Below are positions 44,182 through 56,019 of a stretch of DNA of 64,000 nucleotides, in pieces. The notes beneath the pieces were generated by a model. That model made no database searches, was not told the DNA's origin, and saw nothing but the letters and a program-made list of their open reading frames with translations. The stretch is from Siphonodentalium dalli (lineage: Eukaryota; Mollusca; Scaphopoda; Gadilida; Siphonodentaliidae): the NCBI GenBank assembly GCA_032622095.1, contig CP136061.1, positions 13,841,287 through 13,905,286 of the forward strand. The letters are read 5' to 3'. The translations under genes and the position numbers were made by a program. Numbering within the stretch: the first letter of the stretch is position 1; each line of letters starts with the position of its first letter.

Positions 44182-46130
44182 TTATAATAATTGGTCTGTT
44201 TCGCTGTCTGATGAAATACGTGCAATTCTTCTGTATTTCTTCTTGCTGTGCCTATTAGAACTTTCTGCATCTGAATCACCACTGTTGGCCCTTGGCATGT
44301 TAACGGTTATTTTAAATGTACCACCAGAAATGTTGGCATTACTGAAAACACCTTGCATCAATCTTTCTTCAACTGTGTTACATGTAGCTACTTTGCTCAA
44401 TGTTGTATTTGTACTGGTACCTGTGTTGGGGACTACTTCCTTCAAATGAGTAGTGGCCTCACTGTAATACGTGTTTCTCATCCCGGTACTTGGCAGTAAA
44501 GCCCTGCAATAACTTTCACTGATGGGTATCTCATTGGCTACGGGCATCAGTGGTTTGAAATTATGAGAACCGGTAGTAACTGCATTAGCTGAACACAATG
44601 CTCTGGAGACAATCACATTTGTATTACCGGTATTTGGATTGTTGCTTTGCAGAATAGCACACATCCCTTTCTGCTGATTTATGGTAGCTGCGGCATAGTT
44701 ATTCAAGCTGTTGACATTTTTATGACCCGATAATTGGAAGATAATTTTGGGGTTCACACCAGCATGGAGTAATTGTGTGCACATCGTCTTCCTCAGCGAA
44801 TGATTGGTTTTATTTCCAGGGATTCCTGCTTTTGTGCACATGTCTTTCACCATAGATTTCAATTTGTTTACACCAATAGGCTGAGCCTTGGACCATAAAA
44901 TGTTCGTTTGTGTTGTCCAATGTATATTCACAGAAATATTAAAAGGAGATCCAGCATCCATCATTTTTTGTGGTCGGTTTCTTGCATAGAGTTTGTACAT
45001 TTCTATTGGGCATCTGTTTTTGTTGACTTCATTTTGGACTGAATGGCCTCGTCGTTGAATTTCCATCTCTTGTTTGCTAAGGCGTTCATTGAACTCAAGA
45101 TATTCTGTCCCACTACTGTACACTTTCAATTCAATATCTCCAAATTTTAATTGTGAATTTTCATGTGACCCGCGGAATCCTAGCAGTTTTGTATTGTAAA
45201 ACCACACATTGTTCAATAGTGCTTCTGGTGTACTGCTCCCCAAATTGCCCTGTCTCCCACAGTTTCTCTTCTTCTTCCTCTGTCAATGGCTCCGCTTTGT
45301 TCGGTTTGTTCCCAAAACCCTGTTTTTCAGCTATTTTCGCTTTGATATCAGTACATCCCTGCTCATTTGAAATTGATCGTCAATATTTACTCTCCATATT
45401 CTGCCTCTTTCAAATGTCTCTGAATTCCTCTGTGCAAAGATGTTAAGCTATCTGGCTCGAACTCTGATCCATTTTCCTTACGTGCCGTCAACAAGAAACC
45501 ACCGATATATGCATCCAGTTCAGTCGGTGGAATCTGTTCTGGCTCCATGACCTCACCCTTCACTTGCAACCATTTGGTTAGCTTGCTGCTGCAGGGCTCA
45601 GTTTGTTAATTGTATTCGGGTTTCTTTTACTCACCACATACTTCTTCAGATCAGATACATTGCACCGGTGCGAACTCAGTATTACTTGACATACTTGTAC
45701 TCGAAGTAATATTCTCATCATTTGTTTGTTGATTTTCTTTATTTTGAACTCCTTCAGTCTCAGAAGTATTACTAGTACTGTCTGTTTGCAACTGTGGCAC
45801 TGCATTACACGTACCTTGCACTTCAAGTTCTTTAATCTCATGCCGCTGACTTGCTATGTATTTCGTAAATCCCTTATGTTGTTTGTTGCTATTGATGGTT
45901 CACATACTTCATGCTGAGCATTGGAATCGTGTTGACTTTCACTTTTCGTCGCTGTGACCGGGACAGAGGCAGTCACATGGGCACCTCTTGGTCTGATTGA
46001 GAATTTTCAACGAAATGAAAGTCATCAGCTAGGATGCTTTCAACAAACCGCCTGTCACTTTCAGGCAGCGATTCATCTCCAGATGCACAAACATAAAAAT
46101 CTCCCAATGGGAAAGGTGAATACATTTTAA
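44182..46130 (-). pseudogene. Crypton-like tyrosine recombinase (left-arm copy)
   Basis: Minus-strand gene in several frames. N-terminal leader MYSPFPLGDFYV (about 46115). 45569-45387 is the SAM-like core-binding domain (PPTELDAYIGGFLLTARKE, SLHRGIQRHLKEAEYGE). 45243-44182 is the catalytic domain: LLGFRGSHE (first Arg), NHSLRKTMCTQLLHAGV (HxxR) and LSGHKNVNSLNNYAA (His and nucleophile Tyr), then a Ser/Thr/Asn-rich tail. This is the pattern of animal Crypton recombinases and of the QRICH1/ZMYM-type proteins derived from them. They recombine DNA through a 3'-phosphotyrosine. Frameshifts lie between the two domains (about 45250-45390) and in the leader. The catalytic residues look intact, but the gene as read is not. 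Confidence 0.85.
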
Positions 46131-46379
46131 ATATTATTTTCTTATATTTCTGAATTACGGAAAATACGAAGAAATAAATAGTTTCAGACGATAAAATCTT
46201 CATAAAACGCTGTTTACATGAACAAAATTAACGTATAATTCACTGTAAGAGTGCTGATAGCATTGAATTTATTTTTTATTTCTATTTTAGCAGTTAGTTA
46301 TAATATATAACGTTTATTTCTTTAGTATTTCAATTTTAATCGTAATTATTTTCTTCGAATCACCGAAGAATTTGACAGT

Positions 46380-46500
46380 TCAAAGATCCGCCCACTCGGA
46401 TTTTACAACTCCGCTACGAGTGCGCTCTGATTGGTTGAATGCGTCTGCATTGGTCCAATCCGCTTTCGCGAGGGAGAACCAGCTTAAATAGTTCGCTGTC
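46380..46500 (-). promoter_or_regulatory. Candidate promoter of the Crypton-like gene
   Basis: On the minus strand: CTATTTAAGC, then GGATTGGACCAAT (two facing CCAAT boxes), CAACCAATCAGAGCG (a third) and GAGTGGGCGGAT (GC box). All lie 250-370 bases upstream of the likely start ATG. The layout is that of an NF-Y type polymerase II promoter. It is conserved at 61640-61775 in the other arm. Confidence 0.45.
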
Positions 46501-46619
46501 AGTTTTGTATTCTTCTAGAAGAATACAGATTTTTTTGGAACGATTCAAATATCCATATTTTTAGGCGGATTTCGGGCAAATAAATCTACGGCGTGAAATA
46601 AATAGACATATTGTAACAA

Positions 46620-46698
46620 TAAAATATTTAAAAGTGAACATAGATATGTTGTACAGGAGTGGCATGGCCAACTGGGCCGTCTTCTTTCCGTCCTATAT
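46620..46698 (-). mobile_element. CR1-like LINE 3' UTR piece, cut off by the DDE transposon
   Basis: GGAGTGGCATGGCCAACTGGGCCGTCTT resembles the 3' UTR stem regions of the CR1-like elements at 25930 and 34090. It is separated from its RT remnant (49456-50800) only by the DNA transposon, so the two belong together. Confidence 0.65.
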
Positions 46699-47220
46699 CG
46701 TGGGGTTAGAGCAACAAGGTACCATGTCGACTTTTTGGTGAAAATTTGTTTTTTTGTTAATTGGGATGCAAATTAATTATACTTTCATGTGTAAAAATAC
46801 TGGAGATCAATTTGACTAATTAATTTGTCTACTCATTAATTACGACAAGGTACCATCTTGGTTATCGCCAATATGTTTAGAGCAACAAGGTACCATGTGG
46901 GTATTGTTGCATGCAACAAGGTGCTATCTTCGATATGTCACCTTATTGCTGATAAGAAGTAATTAAATTGGTATCAATTTCTTCCACTTAAAACTTATAG
47001 CACCTTGTTATTGGCTTGGTAGCAGATATCACAATGTGTTTTTGTTTAATGATAAGGAAACTTGTACATATAAAATATGATTGTTTGTTGGAAAGTAACA
47101 GACATTGTTCACTTAACAAGCAGTTCTCTAGGACCATGGGAGTATACAACATTCTTTACCTCAATCATACTAACTGACTGATTCTGAAGCACTGAAGATC
47201 TTACACTGGCATTATTAAAG

Positions 47221-47627
47221 GTATGTTATGTTTTTTATGTCCTTTGTCTTGTATATTGTGCACTTCGAATGTACCTCGCAATTAGCAGTTAATTCCAATC
47301 GCTGTTAATGGCTGACATGTGAACTTAAAGGTATAACACATGTGATCGCTCAATTTAATTTGACATTTTATTGAGTGTTTACCCATTTTGTTATACTAGT
47401 AATATGCATCTATGTAATAATCAAGTCAAATTATTATAACTTCTGCCTAAAATATCAGACCACCACATGTAATTTGCAGTAAATTTTGATGTCCACGTCA
47501 ACATTTATAGTCAACAGCATGTTTACAATGTATATTTGTGGTAATTTTTCGTGTTGTCCCAAATATATTCTTTAAATCTGTGGTTGTGACCAATGAGATA
47601 ATATATTATTTACATTTATTATTTCAG
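47221..47627 (+). other. Predicted intron in the transposase 5' leader
   Basis: Donor AAAG/GTATGT at 47220-47226 and acceptor TTATTTCAG ending 47627, after a T/A-rich tract. Splicing would place the transposase start (ATGGAG at 47671, A at -3) 44 bases after the junction. The same sites exist in the right-arm copy. Confidence 0.5.
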
Positions 47628-47670
47628 ATGTCTGGAGTTAATTCATTCACATATTAAATGATTTCCAACA

Positions 47671-48915
47671 ATGGAGTCACACTACGCTCGCAAAGATTCT
47701 AGAAAGCTTTACTTGGGTCGGGAGCTTAATATAAAGATTATGTATAGACTTTTGAAGGATCGCTATTTCAGAGACACTAAATGTCCAGTCTCTGAGTCAT
47801 TATACAGGAGGACCTTTTGTGAAAATTATAATTTATCTTTTCAAAACCCACAAAGGGATCAATGTGTAGTCTGCACGACATATGACCGAAAACAATTAGG
47901 TGGATTGCTAGAAGAGGGAGACACTGAGAAATATAACAACCACAGAAAAATGAAGGATCTAGCCAGACAAGAGAAAGAGAAGGACAAAGAAAACGCCAAA
48001 ATGACAAATCTTTCCACGTTGCTACATTCGATTTGCAATCAGTCTTGACAACTCCATGTTCGCTGGTGGGCGTGCTATATTATAAACGAAAGCTTTCATG
48101 CTATAACCTGTCATTCTTGTCTTTGGCTGACAAAAAGGGTACTTGTTACTTATGCGATGAAGTACAAGGAGCAAGGGGCTCAAATGAAATTGGTAGTTGC
48201 CTGATAAATAACATAATTTCAGTGGCAGAACAAAACAAGGCAGTTAAAGAAATATCATATTATTCAGATACTTGCGGAGGACAAAATCGCAACCAATATG
48301 TTGCAAGCGGTATGTTGTATGGCTTAAACATACACAACCATATAACAAAAATCAACCATAAATTCTTTGTACCCGGACATTCTCACATGGAATCTGACTC
48401 GATACAATCTGCGATTGAGAGGGCGAAAAAATGTACAGAGGTGTATGTTCCGAGACAATGGGGTACAATAATTGCAATGGCTCGAAAAATCGAATCCATA
48501 CATTATAATACCCAATAAATATAATGATTTTTCTGATATGAAAACGCTTAAATCAGACAACATGAGGGGCATGAAGATCAAGATCAAGGGGGAGAATTAA
48601 TTGGCTGCATCTGCGATGGATCCAGGTGCGTAAAGTTTCAGCAGAAAGCATATTGACATTAACTACACATTTGATGAAAACAATTTCCAGAAACTAAAAG
48701 TTGTAAGACCTCGGTCAAACATGGGAAAATATTCAAACAAACAGTTTTATGCAGCTAAACTCCCTATTTCCATTGCAACAAAGAATGACTTGGAGTCCTT
48801 ATGTCAGGCGGACATTAATCCTGAACTTAGAATATCACCAATACTACAGCAACTACCCACCAGCAAATCAACCAAAGATAGATTGGCAAATCCTAACTTT
48901 TCGGAAAGTGATTAG
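47671..48915 (+). pseudogene. DDE transposase of unknown superfamily (DUF7869-like pattern)
   Basis: First frame 47671-48048: SHYARKDSRKLYL and NPQRDQCVVCTTYD (Cys motif). Second frame, open to 48518: ATFDLQSVLTTPC (first Asp), YYKRKLSCYNLSF, RGSNEIGSCL, YYSDTCGGQNRNQ (second Asp) and VPGHSHMESDSIQSAIERAK (candidate Asp/Glu). Third frame 48721-48915: LPISIATKNDLESLC (C-terminal conserved part). This reads as an RNase H-fold nuclease of a widespread animal transposase family. The name is uncertain. The frameshift near 48000 is shared by both arms, so it predates their duplication. Confidence 0.75.
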
Positions 48916-49455
48916 TATATCTGATCTTCTATCGTGTACATTATTCTAGATATTCTTACTGTATCATTGGATTTAGCTACTTTCACTTTTCAAGGGAAAT
49001 AGATCGTTTGTAATCTAGATTATTTTTATAGAGTGAAAAACTGTGTATTCTATACTTATACTTGCTGCTGATCAGTAAACAGGGACTAAGATCTGGTAAG
49101 AACACAATGATATAATTAGTTTGCATGAAACTTGCATGGTTAACAAATAATTATGCTAATGAATACTAATTGCTCTGGTTATCTGTTTAGGCTTCAATTA
49201 TGTGATGAGATATTTGCAAATATGTGAATGCAACAGGCATCATGTCATGAGATGGAAGCTTGTTGCATTCAGAATATTCCAAAACGAGCTATGCAACAAG
49301 GTACTATCTTATAAATGACCTTGGTCAATAATATGGCAACAAAGACTCAATACGCAGACCAATGGTATTTGTTAATCGACAACTTTAAACTTTGTTTTGC
49401 GATTATCTCAGAACTTTAAAAAACCTACATGGTACCTTGTTGCTCTAACCCCACG

Positions 49456-50800
49456 ATATATAACTGTAATTCAAGTCATAAAAACGATACATAAACGTCG
49501 CAACTTGTACTTGATATAAGTCGTGGAATTTCAAAATATTTGCATACAGAACAATGGGTTATGTGTGACTTCTGTATGATTTATTGGATATAATTCTGGT
49601 TGACCTTTTCAGTTGTTTAATGATAGTGCCTCCTGTATCGACATGAACCAAGATTGACAAACTATATATGAGAAAACTGTTGATTAAAGAGAAGTATAGT
49701 GTTGTCAGGCAGTTATTGGTTAGACAATTTGCTTTACTCTATTTATGAAATATAATGCATTGTATATTTTGGCACTTAGCATAGGTATGTGATGTTTAAA
49801 GGTGAGATTCTCAGCAATTGTAATACCAAGAAATTTGAGAGATTGTTCAGATCTAGCATTACCTACTCGCGTCAGGGGCTTGTCATCCAATTTTCGTTTA
49901 AGATTACTCCATTTGAAAACATTACTAGTTGGGTATAATAACGTGTATTTACTTTTTGATGCATTAATTGCTGATTTGTTGCTACGACACCAATGATAAT
50001 TTTTATCAATTCCGTATTAACTTGTTCTTTCAATTTTCCGATAGTTATGGCCGGATATATAAAGAGTTGTGTCAGAGATTTAGCACCTGCTATTGGACAT
50101 ATATTTGGGATACATAATACATATAACGGGTCCTAGAATATATCAATGTGGCACAGTTTGAGCAAGTTATATTTTTTATTTTCGATTCCAGCGTATTGTT
50201 ACCTCCCATCTAAATAGCTTTTCAACCAGATTTTTTTGTAATTCCCCTAACGCCGTACTGACGTATCTCATGGCTAATCGTGTAAAATGCTTTGGACAGG
50301 TCGATAAAAATTGCTAGAGTCGAGTTTCTGATCGTTTTGTTGTTATCAGCAACTTCGATTTAACAGATATATTAAGGGATGTGTTGCCAAATGATTTTCT
50401 CTGAAGCCGAATTATTTGTTATGTAGTATATCACATGTTGTTAAGAAAGATCTTAGACCTTTGTTCATGAAATTTTCGATAATTTTCGAAAAAGCTGGCA
50501 AGATGCTGATTTGTCTATAGTTTGTTGTATTATCGCATGTGTTATTGTTTATATCTTTGAACAACTCAATATATTTTCGTTTTCGTCTGCACTATTCCTT
50601 CTTTGATTGATAAGTTTATGATGTGTTTATGTGCGTAAGCTGTTTCCTTTATAGTAAATGTCATCAGTACCATAAATATATTTGAAAGAACCGAAGCAAT
50701 GTTTATTGGAGAACGCAGCACATGCTGATACAATTTCAGCTGTTGTTGTTTCGAGGAGATCAAAGATTTGATTGATATTAAATACTCCACAGAGAGAGAT
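49456..50800 (-). pseudogene. Decayed CR1-like LINE RT fragment (left arm)
   Basis: Minus-strand counterpart of 57355-58678. It is riddled with stops and frameshifts; recognisable are SIKEGIV, RQISILPAFSKI and the domain around FIDLSKAF, best seen in the right-arm copy. Its 3' UTR continues at 46620-46698 on the other side of the DDE transposon. Confidence 0.75.
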
Positions 50801-52210
50801 TGGTTCAATAAATATATTTTTATGTTTGTTGCTACGAGGGAGGGAATTCATACAAATTCAATGGTAGCAGCCACCAAGGGTGCTTTGTACCTAAATGCAT
50901 GTGAATTATAACGTCATACAAGTTTTCTATAATTCTATACTATGAAGAAAGACACCGGGTACGTTTTTTGGTGGAATTCACACGTAATTCCGGTTGGTCA
51001 CTGCACAGAATCCACAACAACTGATCAAATGCATTCTGAAGTTTTATATTGCACAATCCATATAAGTTCTATATTCTCAGTTCTTACCGAGGATTAATTA
51101 CAGCCTTTTTATCTGATAAAAGTCATTGGTATATTACTAGCTTAGTAATTAATTACACCCCGTCTAGCGACCGGCCTGTCATCCGGCTTACGGCATTTAC
51201 TTTATCGAGAAATTACTTCCATATATCCCATATACCGATAAGGCCTTCACCTTCGCACATGAAAGATTAAAAACAATTAAAGAAAAATAAAAAAAATGAA
51301 ATAATTCTGTGTTACATGTAAATTGTAACGGATACTGAAATTGTAGTAAGTTTCCTAGTTACCATCTTACCTTGTCCGATTCTATCAGTCGATTAAACTT
51401 CAACTTAAGTTCAAGGAAGTGATAACATCTGATAGGATTATGGTGGTGTTATGAACACAACAGCACAATGCATGCTCCTGGGGGAATTGTTCTCCAAGTC
51501 CAAGTTTTTTTAAAGGTAGGTCTGTTTGCTTTAAAAATTAACTTTTTATTATTATTTCATTTAATAGTTTTTCATCATTTGATAATTTGTCGTCGTCATT
51601 TGTTGGTCGTCAATGTCACAGACAGTGTGTTCGTCGTCATTTGTTGGTCGTCAATGTCACAGACAGTGTGTTTGTCGTTATTCGTGTTTGGTTGTCGTCT
51701 CTCTTTTTCGTCCTTGGTAGTTTGTCGTCGTGTGTTTTGCTGGTCGTTGTTTCCATCCTTTGCCATCAGTCGTGTTGTTCGTGGCATGTACACCGTGGCC
51801 CAACTCTAGTTAGTCAGTGGAGCCGCGGTGTACAATGTAGTTGCATTTCGGCCGCGGTGGCAATGCTAACTGCACCATGGTTAAGTGGAAACTTGTTTTG
51901 ACTAGCAAGGTACATTGCATCCCGTAGACTTTCAACTAGGATTGCCTAAGCACAAACCAGTCGAACAAAAAATACATGTACCGTAGGTTACATATAATTT
52001 TGAAACCTGCAGGCCTGGGTCGATGCGTTTGTCGTCAAGACATTTTTCGCCGTCAATCGTTCGACATCGTGTTTGTCGTTGGTCATTTGTTTTTCGTCAT
52101 CAGTCATTTTTCGTCGTCGGTCGGTATTTTTCTTCGTTGTCATTTGTTGCCATTTGTCATAATCATCCTCACCATTTATCGTTCATTTGCCACCATTCGT
52201 CAGCCGGTGT
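50797..52210. repeat. Repeat unit B, copy 2
   Basis: Direct copy of 9934-11321 with small indels, including a tandemly doubled 49-base minisatellite unit near 51600-51690. Confidence 0.9.
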
Positions 52211-53030
52211 GTTGTTTTCGTTAGTTGTTTTTCATTGTCGGCCATTTGTCGTCATTTGTTTTTCGGAACTTCTGTCTCTGTGTGGGTCTTATAGAATCAA
52301 ACCTGCTTAACAGATCCCACTCAAATTTGGTATGTACATATACATTGTATTGTATGTCCACTTTGATCCCGGAAATTTCATAAGTGACCATGTCCTTGAC
52401 CATGACCTCACTCATATACATGTAGGTATATGCTCATATAATATAGGCATGTGTCTGGACCTCAACATGGGTACATTTATGTAGGCTATAGATATGGACA
52501 GGTCTAATTTCACATGCGGTTGTCCTTGACATTGGCCTACTGGTAGCGCACATATGCTCAAATGTTTCTGGACCTCGACTGATCGTTTGTCCACATGCTG
52601 TATATTTTGTCCAAACGGAGGCGACCATAGATAAATCCTAAAACGCGGGTGAAGTCAGTTACATCACTTGGTCTATTGTGTTATATTTTGGAACTTCTGT
52701 ATCTGTGTCTAATAGACTCGAAAACTGTACAACTGATCCGACTCAAATTTTTGTAATGTACCAAAGCCCTACTTTGACCCGGGAACTATATGGGTGGGTC
52801 CAATTTCATGTGTGACTGTCCTTTGACTGCGCCCTCGATATATACTCATACATTGTACATGCATACCGGTAGGCAACTTTGTTCCCTAAATAGCCCGGAT
52901 GAAGTCAGGCACATCAGCTACTGTACATGTAAATATGTACATGTAATAAGAAATAATTTAGAAATAACAGATACAAATTATGAAAATTTCCTCAAAAATA
53001 TACTAATAGTATAGAATAATGATAATATTA
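52210..53030. repeat. Repeat unit A, copy 3
   Basis: Direct copy of 9120-9934 and 11322-12136. It is missing from the right arm of inverted repeat 2 because of a deletion between two TATTTT strings. Confidence 0.9.
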
Positions 53031-53200
53031 TGAATGCGTTATTTTCCACAAATGTGATCGGAGCGTTTGTATATATACAGCATGTAAATAGTGAGCGATA
53101 AGCAACACACTTTCAGACACTGTGGCGATTGATTAGGTCGAGAGTGATTCTTGGTGACCCATTCAACTCCAAAATCTGAGATTTAGCTTATTGGCTATAC

Positions 53201-53636
53201 GTGGAGCTCCGTGGTCCAGTGGTTAGCGCGTTGGACTTGTCTTCGCTGTCAACACAGCGAGGCGAGTTCGCGCTGGCTGGTGGTCTGTTAGGAGTTTCCA
53301 CACAGCAGTGGCTTGGCCGACTTGAGCGATGTGCAATTGTTGGATTGTACACTGTTTGAATCTCGCGCCAAGTTGTGACCCTTGAGCAAGGTCGCTCGTA
53401 CTGTGTCTGCTTTGCACCACCCATGCATTACAAGGATACCTGATAATGAGCAGTGAAAGATCTTGTCAGTATGCTAGCCATATGGTATCCTCGCATACTC
53501 CAGGCTGTACCCCCCCTCTGTCCCCGGGGGGCAGTAGATGGTTACTGAATGTTCAGGCTCATCAGGGTAATAATTGTAAAAACTTTGAGCGCTTTGGGCC
53601 TCATGGGAAAGGCGCTTTACAAATGCTATACATTAT
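53201..53636 (+). mobile_element. tRNA-derived SINE, 436 bp
   Basis: Head GGAGCTCCGTGGTCCAGTGG has a polymerase III A box (TGGTCCAGTGG) and a B-box-like GAGTTCGCGCT about 60 bases on. The tail GAGCGCTTTGGGC...GGCGCTTTACAAATGC...ATTATTATA is common to many metazoan SINEs. TATAC flanks both ends (53196-53200, 53637-53641). The site is empty at 12313-12317 and at about 55855-55860, which fixes the borders. Confidence 0.85.
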
Positions 53637-53644
53637 TATACCGG

Positions 53645-54577
53645 TGTAACCTGTGAGGGGGTGTCTTCCTCTAGGTTTATATGTGGAGTACAATGTGTGA
53701 CTGCTAGCTCCCTAATCACAGTTCCCGTAAATGGAATAGGACATAAACAGATTGTCCTGAGATATGTCTATTAGAATTAATGTCAATTAATTCTCATTAT
53801 TTACGTAGATTGATTATCAACAATTGTATTCATATATCAGTTGCATACATCAAGATATTGCTTTACTAACAATATTCAATGTGAGAAATAAGCTTCTCAA
53901 AGGGTGTTTATGTTGGGTGAAAGACGGTAGTCTAAAACGAAAACAGGATACATAGGATTATATCCATGATAAACAATAACATCATTCTTAGTATCCAAAA
54001 TAGATCGGAAATACCCAACGGAACGCCTACTCAAAGGTAGTCAATGTGCTGACTTGTCTCAATAACGGGTGTACCCTAGTACAGCAAAATACTTAAGTTT
54101 GAGATCGCTATTATGTATCGTATCGTCTGACTAAAATAATGTGAGATTGCGTTCCCTTACGGAGGGGAGCCTTATATACACCGGGATTGCGTTCCCTAGA
54201 GGGCACACAGTACGTTAACTACGGTCACGTGACTGCATTCCCTCATAAGACTGCGTTCCCTTACTGGGTACACACCGCGTTCCCTACTCTGGGAGAGCAC
54301 GCAGTGCGTTCCTAGTAACCGTATCTAAGCGCGCAGTGATTTCACGAACCGGAAGTTAAACTTCTGGATCGTGACGTCACCAATAAACAATGTGCAATTA
54401 ATTCACAATGAATAACATGACAAATAATATTACTTGCGTGAATAAAATAAGGATATATAACGAACCAAAGTTTCCAAATGGGTGGTGTTATGCATGATGC
54501 GAAAGGTTGATAGGTGAACACAAACGAAATGAAATGACGCGCTGATAAACGGAAGATGAAAACCTAACTTTGTTATA
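53645..54577 (-). repeat. Gypsy LTR (short subtype, left arm of inverted repeat 2)
   Basis: TGTAACCTGTGAG start and TTGTTATA end (plus), with an intact CRE at 54371-54380, the AGGGAACGCA elements and a TATA box. It is followed by the polypurine tract at 54578-54595. Confidence 0.9.
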
Positions 54578-54686
54578 CCATTCCCCCTTTGAAGAAAAAT
54601 TGTTCGACCGCGAACTTAATTTAAACGATAACGGTATATAAAATGAACGGAATGAGAAATAATTATTTGATCTTGGTGCCAGCCAT

Positions 54687-54972
54687 CTACTCTTCTCGTT
54701 TTCTCTTCATCGACATATCTAAAGGTTTCCTACCCTCAGGTTTCCTGGTGGTGACATCCGTCTGACTAACCCGTGAAACTTCAATCTTAACCTCAGGATC
54801 TCGAAACCATGTTTCGTTCAGAGAATATGTTCTCCCATCTGGCAACCTCACACTCTCCACCTTCTTAATGCACAAGTATCCATACGGAATGAACCGCCTC
54901 TGATAGTTCTCTAGATGTGCCCGTGCTCCAGTTCGAGCCGCCCGTAGTAGTTGGTCAGTGTGGCCTTCCATC
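54687..54972 (-). CDS. Gypsy accessory ORF, C-terminal part (copy 2)
   Basis: Copy of 13297-13587 from the Met of MEGHTDQLLRAART to the basic end MSMKRKREE. Differences are few substitutions (for example AG to VS near residue 70), with no stop introduced. The start region is altered because the roughly 110 bases containing the 20-bp palindrome are missing here. Retention of the open frame in two copies argues for a real protein segment. Function unknown. Confidence 0.5.
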
Positions 54973-55108
54973 AACAATCCGATCAGAGGGTCCTATATTA
55001 CTATTTCTTTGGCTTTGGGGGTAAAAAATATTTGATTCGAATCGAGGAACCCATCAAACAAAGCTCAGAGTTATTAGATATTGATTTTTGAAATGTGTTA
55101 TTTTCTCG
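54973..55108 (+). pseudogene. Reverse-oriented accessory-ORF piece
   Basis: Encodes FGFGGKKYLIRVEE...LLDIDF on plus, as at 13705-13800. It ends at CTCGAGATGG, where it is fused directly to LTR sequence of the right arm. This fusion is the inner breakpoint of inverted repeat 2. Confidence 0.7.
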
Positions 55109-55115
55109 AGATGGC

Positions 55116-55852
55116 ATTGGTGACGTCACGGTCCAGAAGTTTAACTTCCGGTTCGTGAAATCACTGCGCGCTTAGATACGGTTACTAGGAACGCACTGCA
55201 TGCTCTCAGAGTAGGGAACGCGGTGTGTACCCAGTAAGGGAACGCAGTCTTATGAGGGAATGCAGTCACGTGACCGTAGTGAACGTACTGTGTGCCCTCT
55301 AGGGAACGCAATCCCGGTGTATATAAGGCTCCCCTCCGTAAGGGAACGCAATCTCACATTATTTTAGTCAGACGATACGATACATAATAGCGATCTCAAA
55401 CTTAAGTATTTTGCAGTACTAAGGTACACCCGTTATTGAGACAAGTCAGCCCATTGACTACCTTTGAGTAGGCGTTCCGTTGGGTATTTCCGATCTATTT
55501 TGGATACTAATAATGATGTTATTGTTTGTCATGGATATAATCCTATGTATCCTGTTTTCGTTTTAGACTACCGTCTTTCACCCAACATAAACACCCTTTG
55601 AGAATCTTATTTCTCACATTGAATATTGTTAGTAAAGCAATATCTTGATGCATGCAACTGATATATGAATACAATTGTTGATAATCAATCTACGTAAATA
55701 ATGAGAATTAATTGACATTAATTCTAATAGACATATCTCAGGACAATCTGTTTATGTCCTATTCCATTTACGGGAACGGTGATTAGGGAGCTAGCAGTCA
55801 CACATTGTACTCCACATATAAACCTACAGGAAGACACCCCTCACAGGTTACA
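55116..55852 (+). repeat. Partial Gypsy LTR (plus orientation, right arm)
   Basis: Begins inside the LTR at ATTGGTGACGTCAC (the CRE) and runs to the LTR end GGTTACA, followed by CCGG. The first approximately 190 bases of the LTR are absent. Confidence 0.9.
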
Positions 55853-56019
55853 CCGGTATAGCCAATAAGCTAAATCTCAGATTTTGGAGTTGAATGGGTC
55901 ACCAAGAATCACTCTCGACCTAATCAATCGCCACAGTGTCTGAAAGTGTGTTGCTTATCGCTCACTATTTACATGCTGTATATATACAAACGCTCCGATC
56001 ACATTTGTGGAAAATACCG

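Larger units (their letters stand above)
46699..49455 (+). mobile_element. DDE-type DNA transposon, 2.76 kb (left-arm copy)
   Basis: Terminal inverted repeats CGTGGGGTTAGAGCAACAAG (46699) and its complement (ending 49455) run over about 30 bases. ATAT flanks both ends, a possible 4-bp target duplication in AT-rich DNA. Subterminal copies of GCAACAAGGTACCATCT in both orientations (about 46860, 46885, 46916, 47002, 49290) probably bind transposase. One plus-strand transposase gene is inside. The superfamily is not certain. Confidence 0.88.
44175..54384 (+). repeat. Inverted repeat 2, left arm (10.2 kb)
   Basis: Reverse-complement counterpart of 55116-64000. Contents from outer to inner side: Crypton-like recombinase gene, DDE transposon nested in a CR1-like LINE, repeat units B and A, flank, SINE, LTR part. 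It ends in the LTR at GTGACGTCACCAAT. The outer end is unknown because the partner arm leaves the window. Confidence 0.95.

Noticed and set aside
53201-53280. Functional tRNA gene
   Set aside because: A box is good but the cloverleaf does not close and the head continues into a 436-bp SINE with target duplication.
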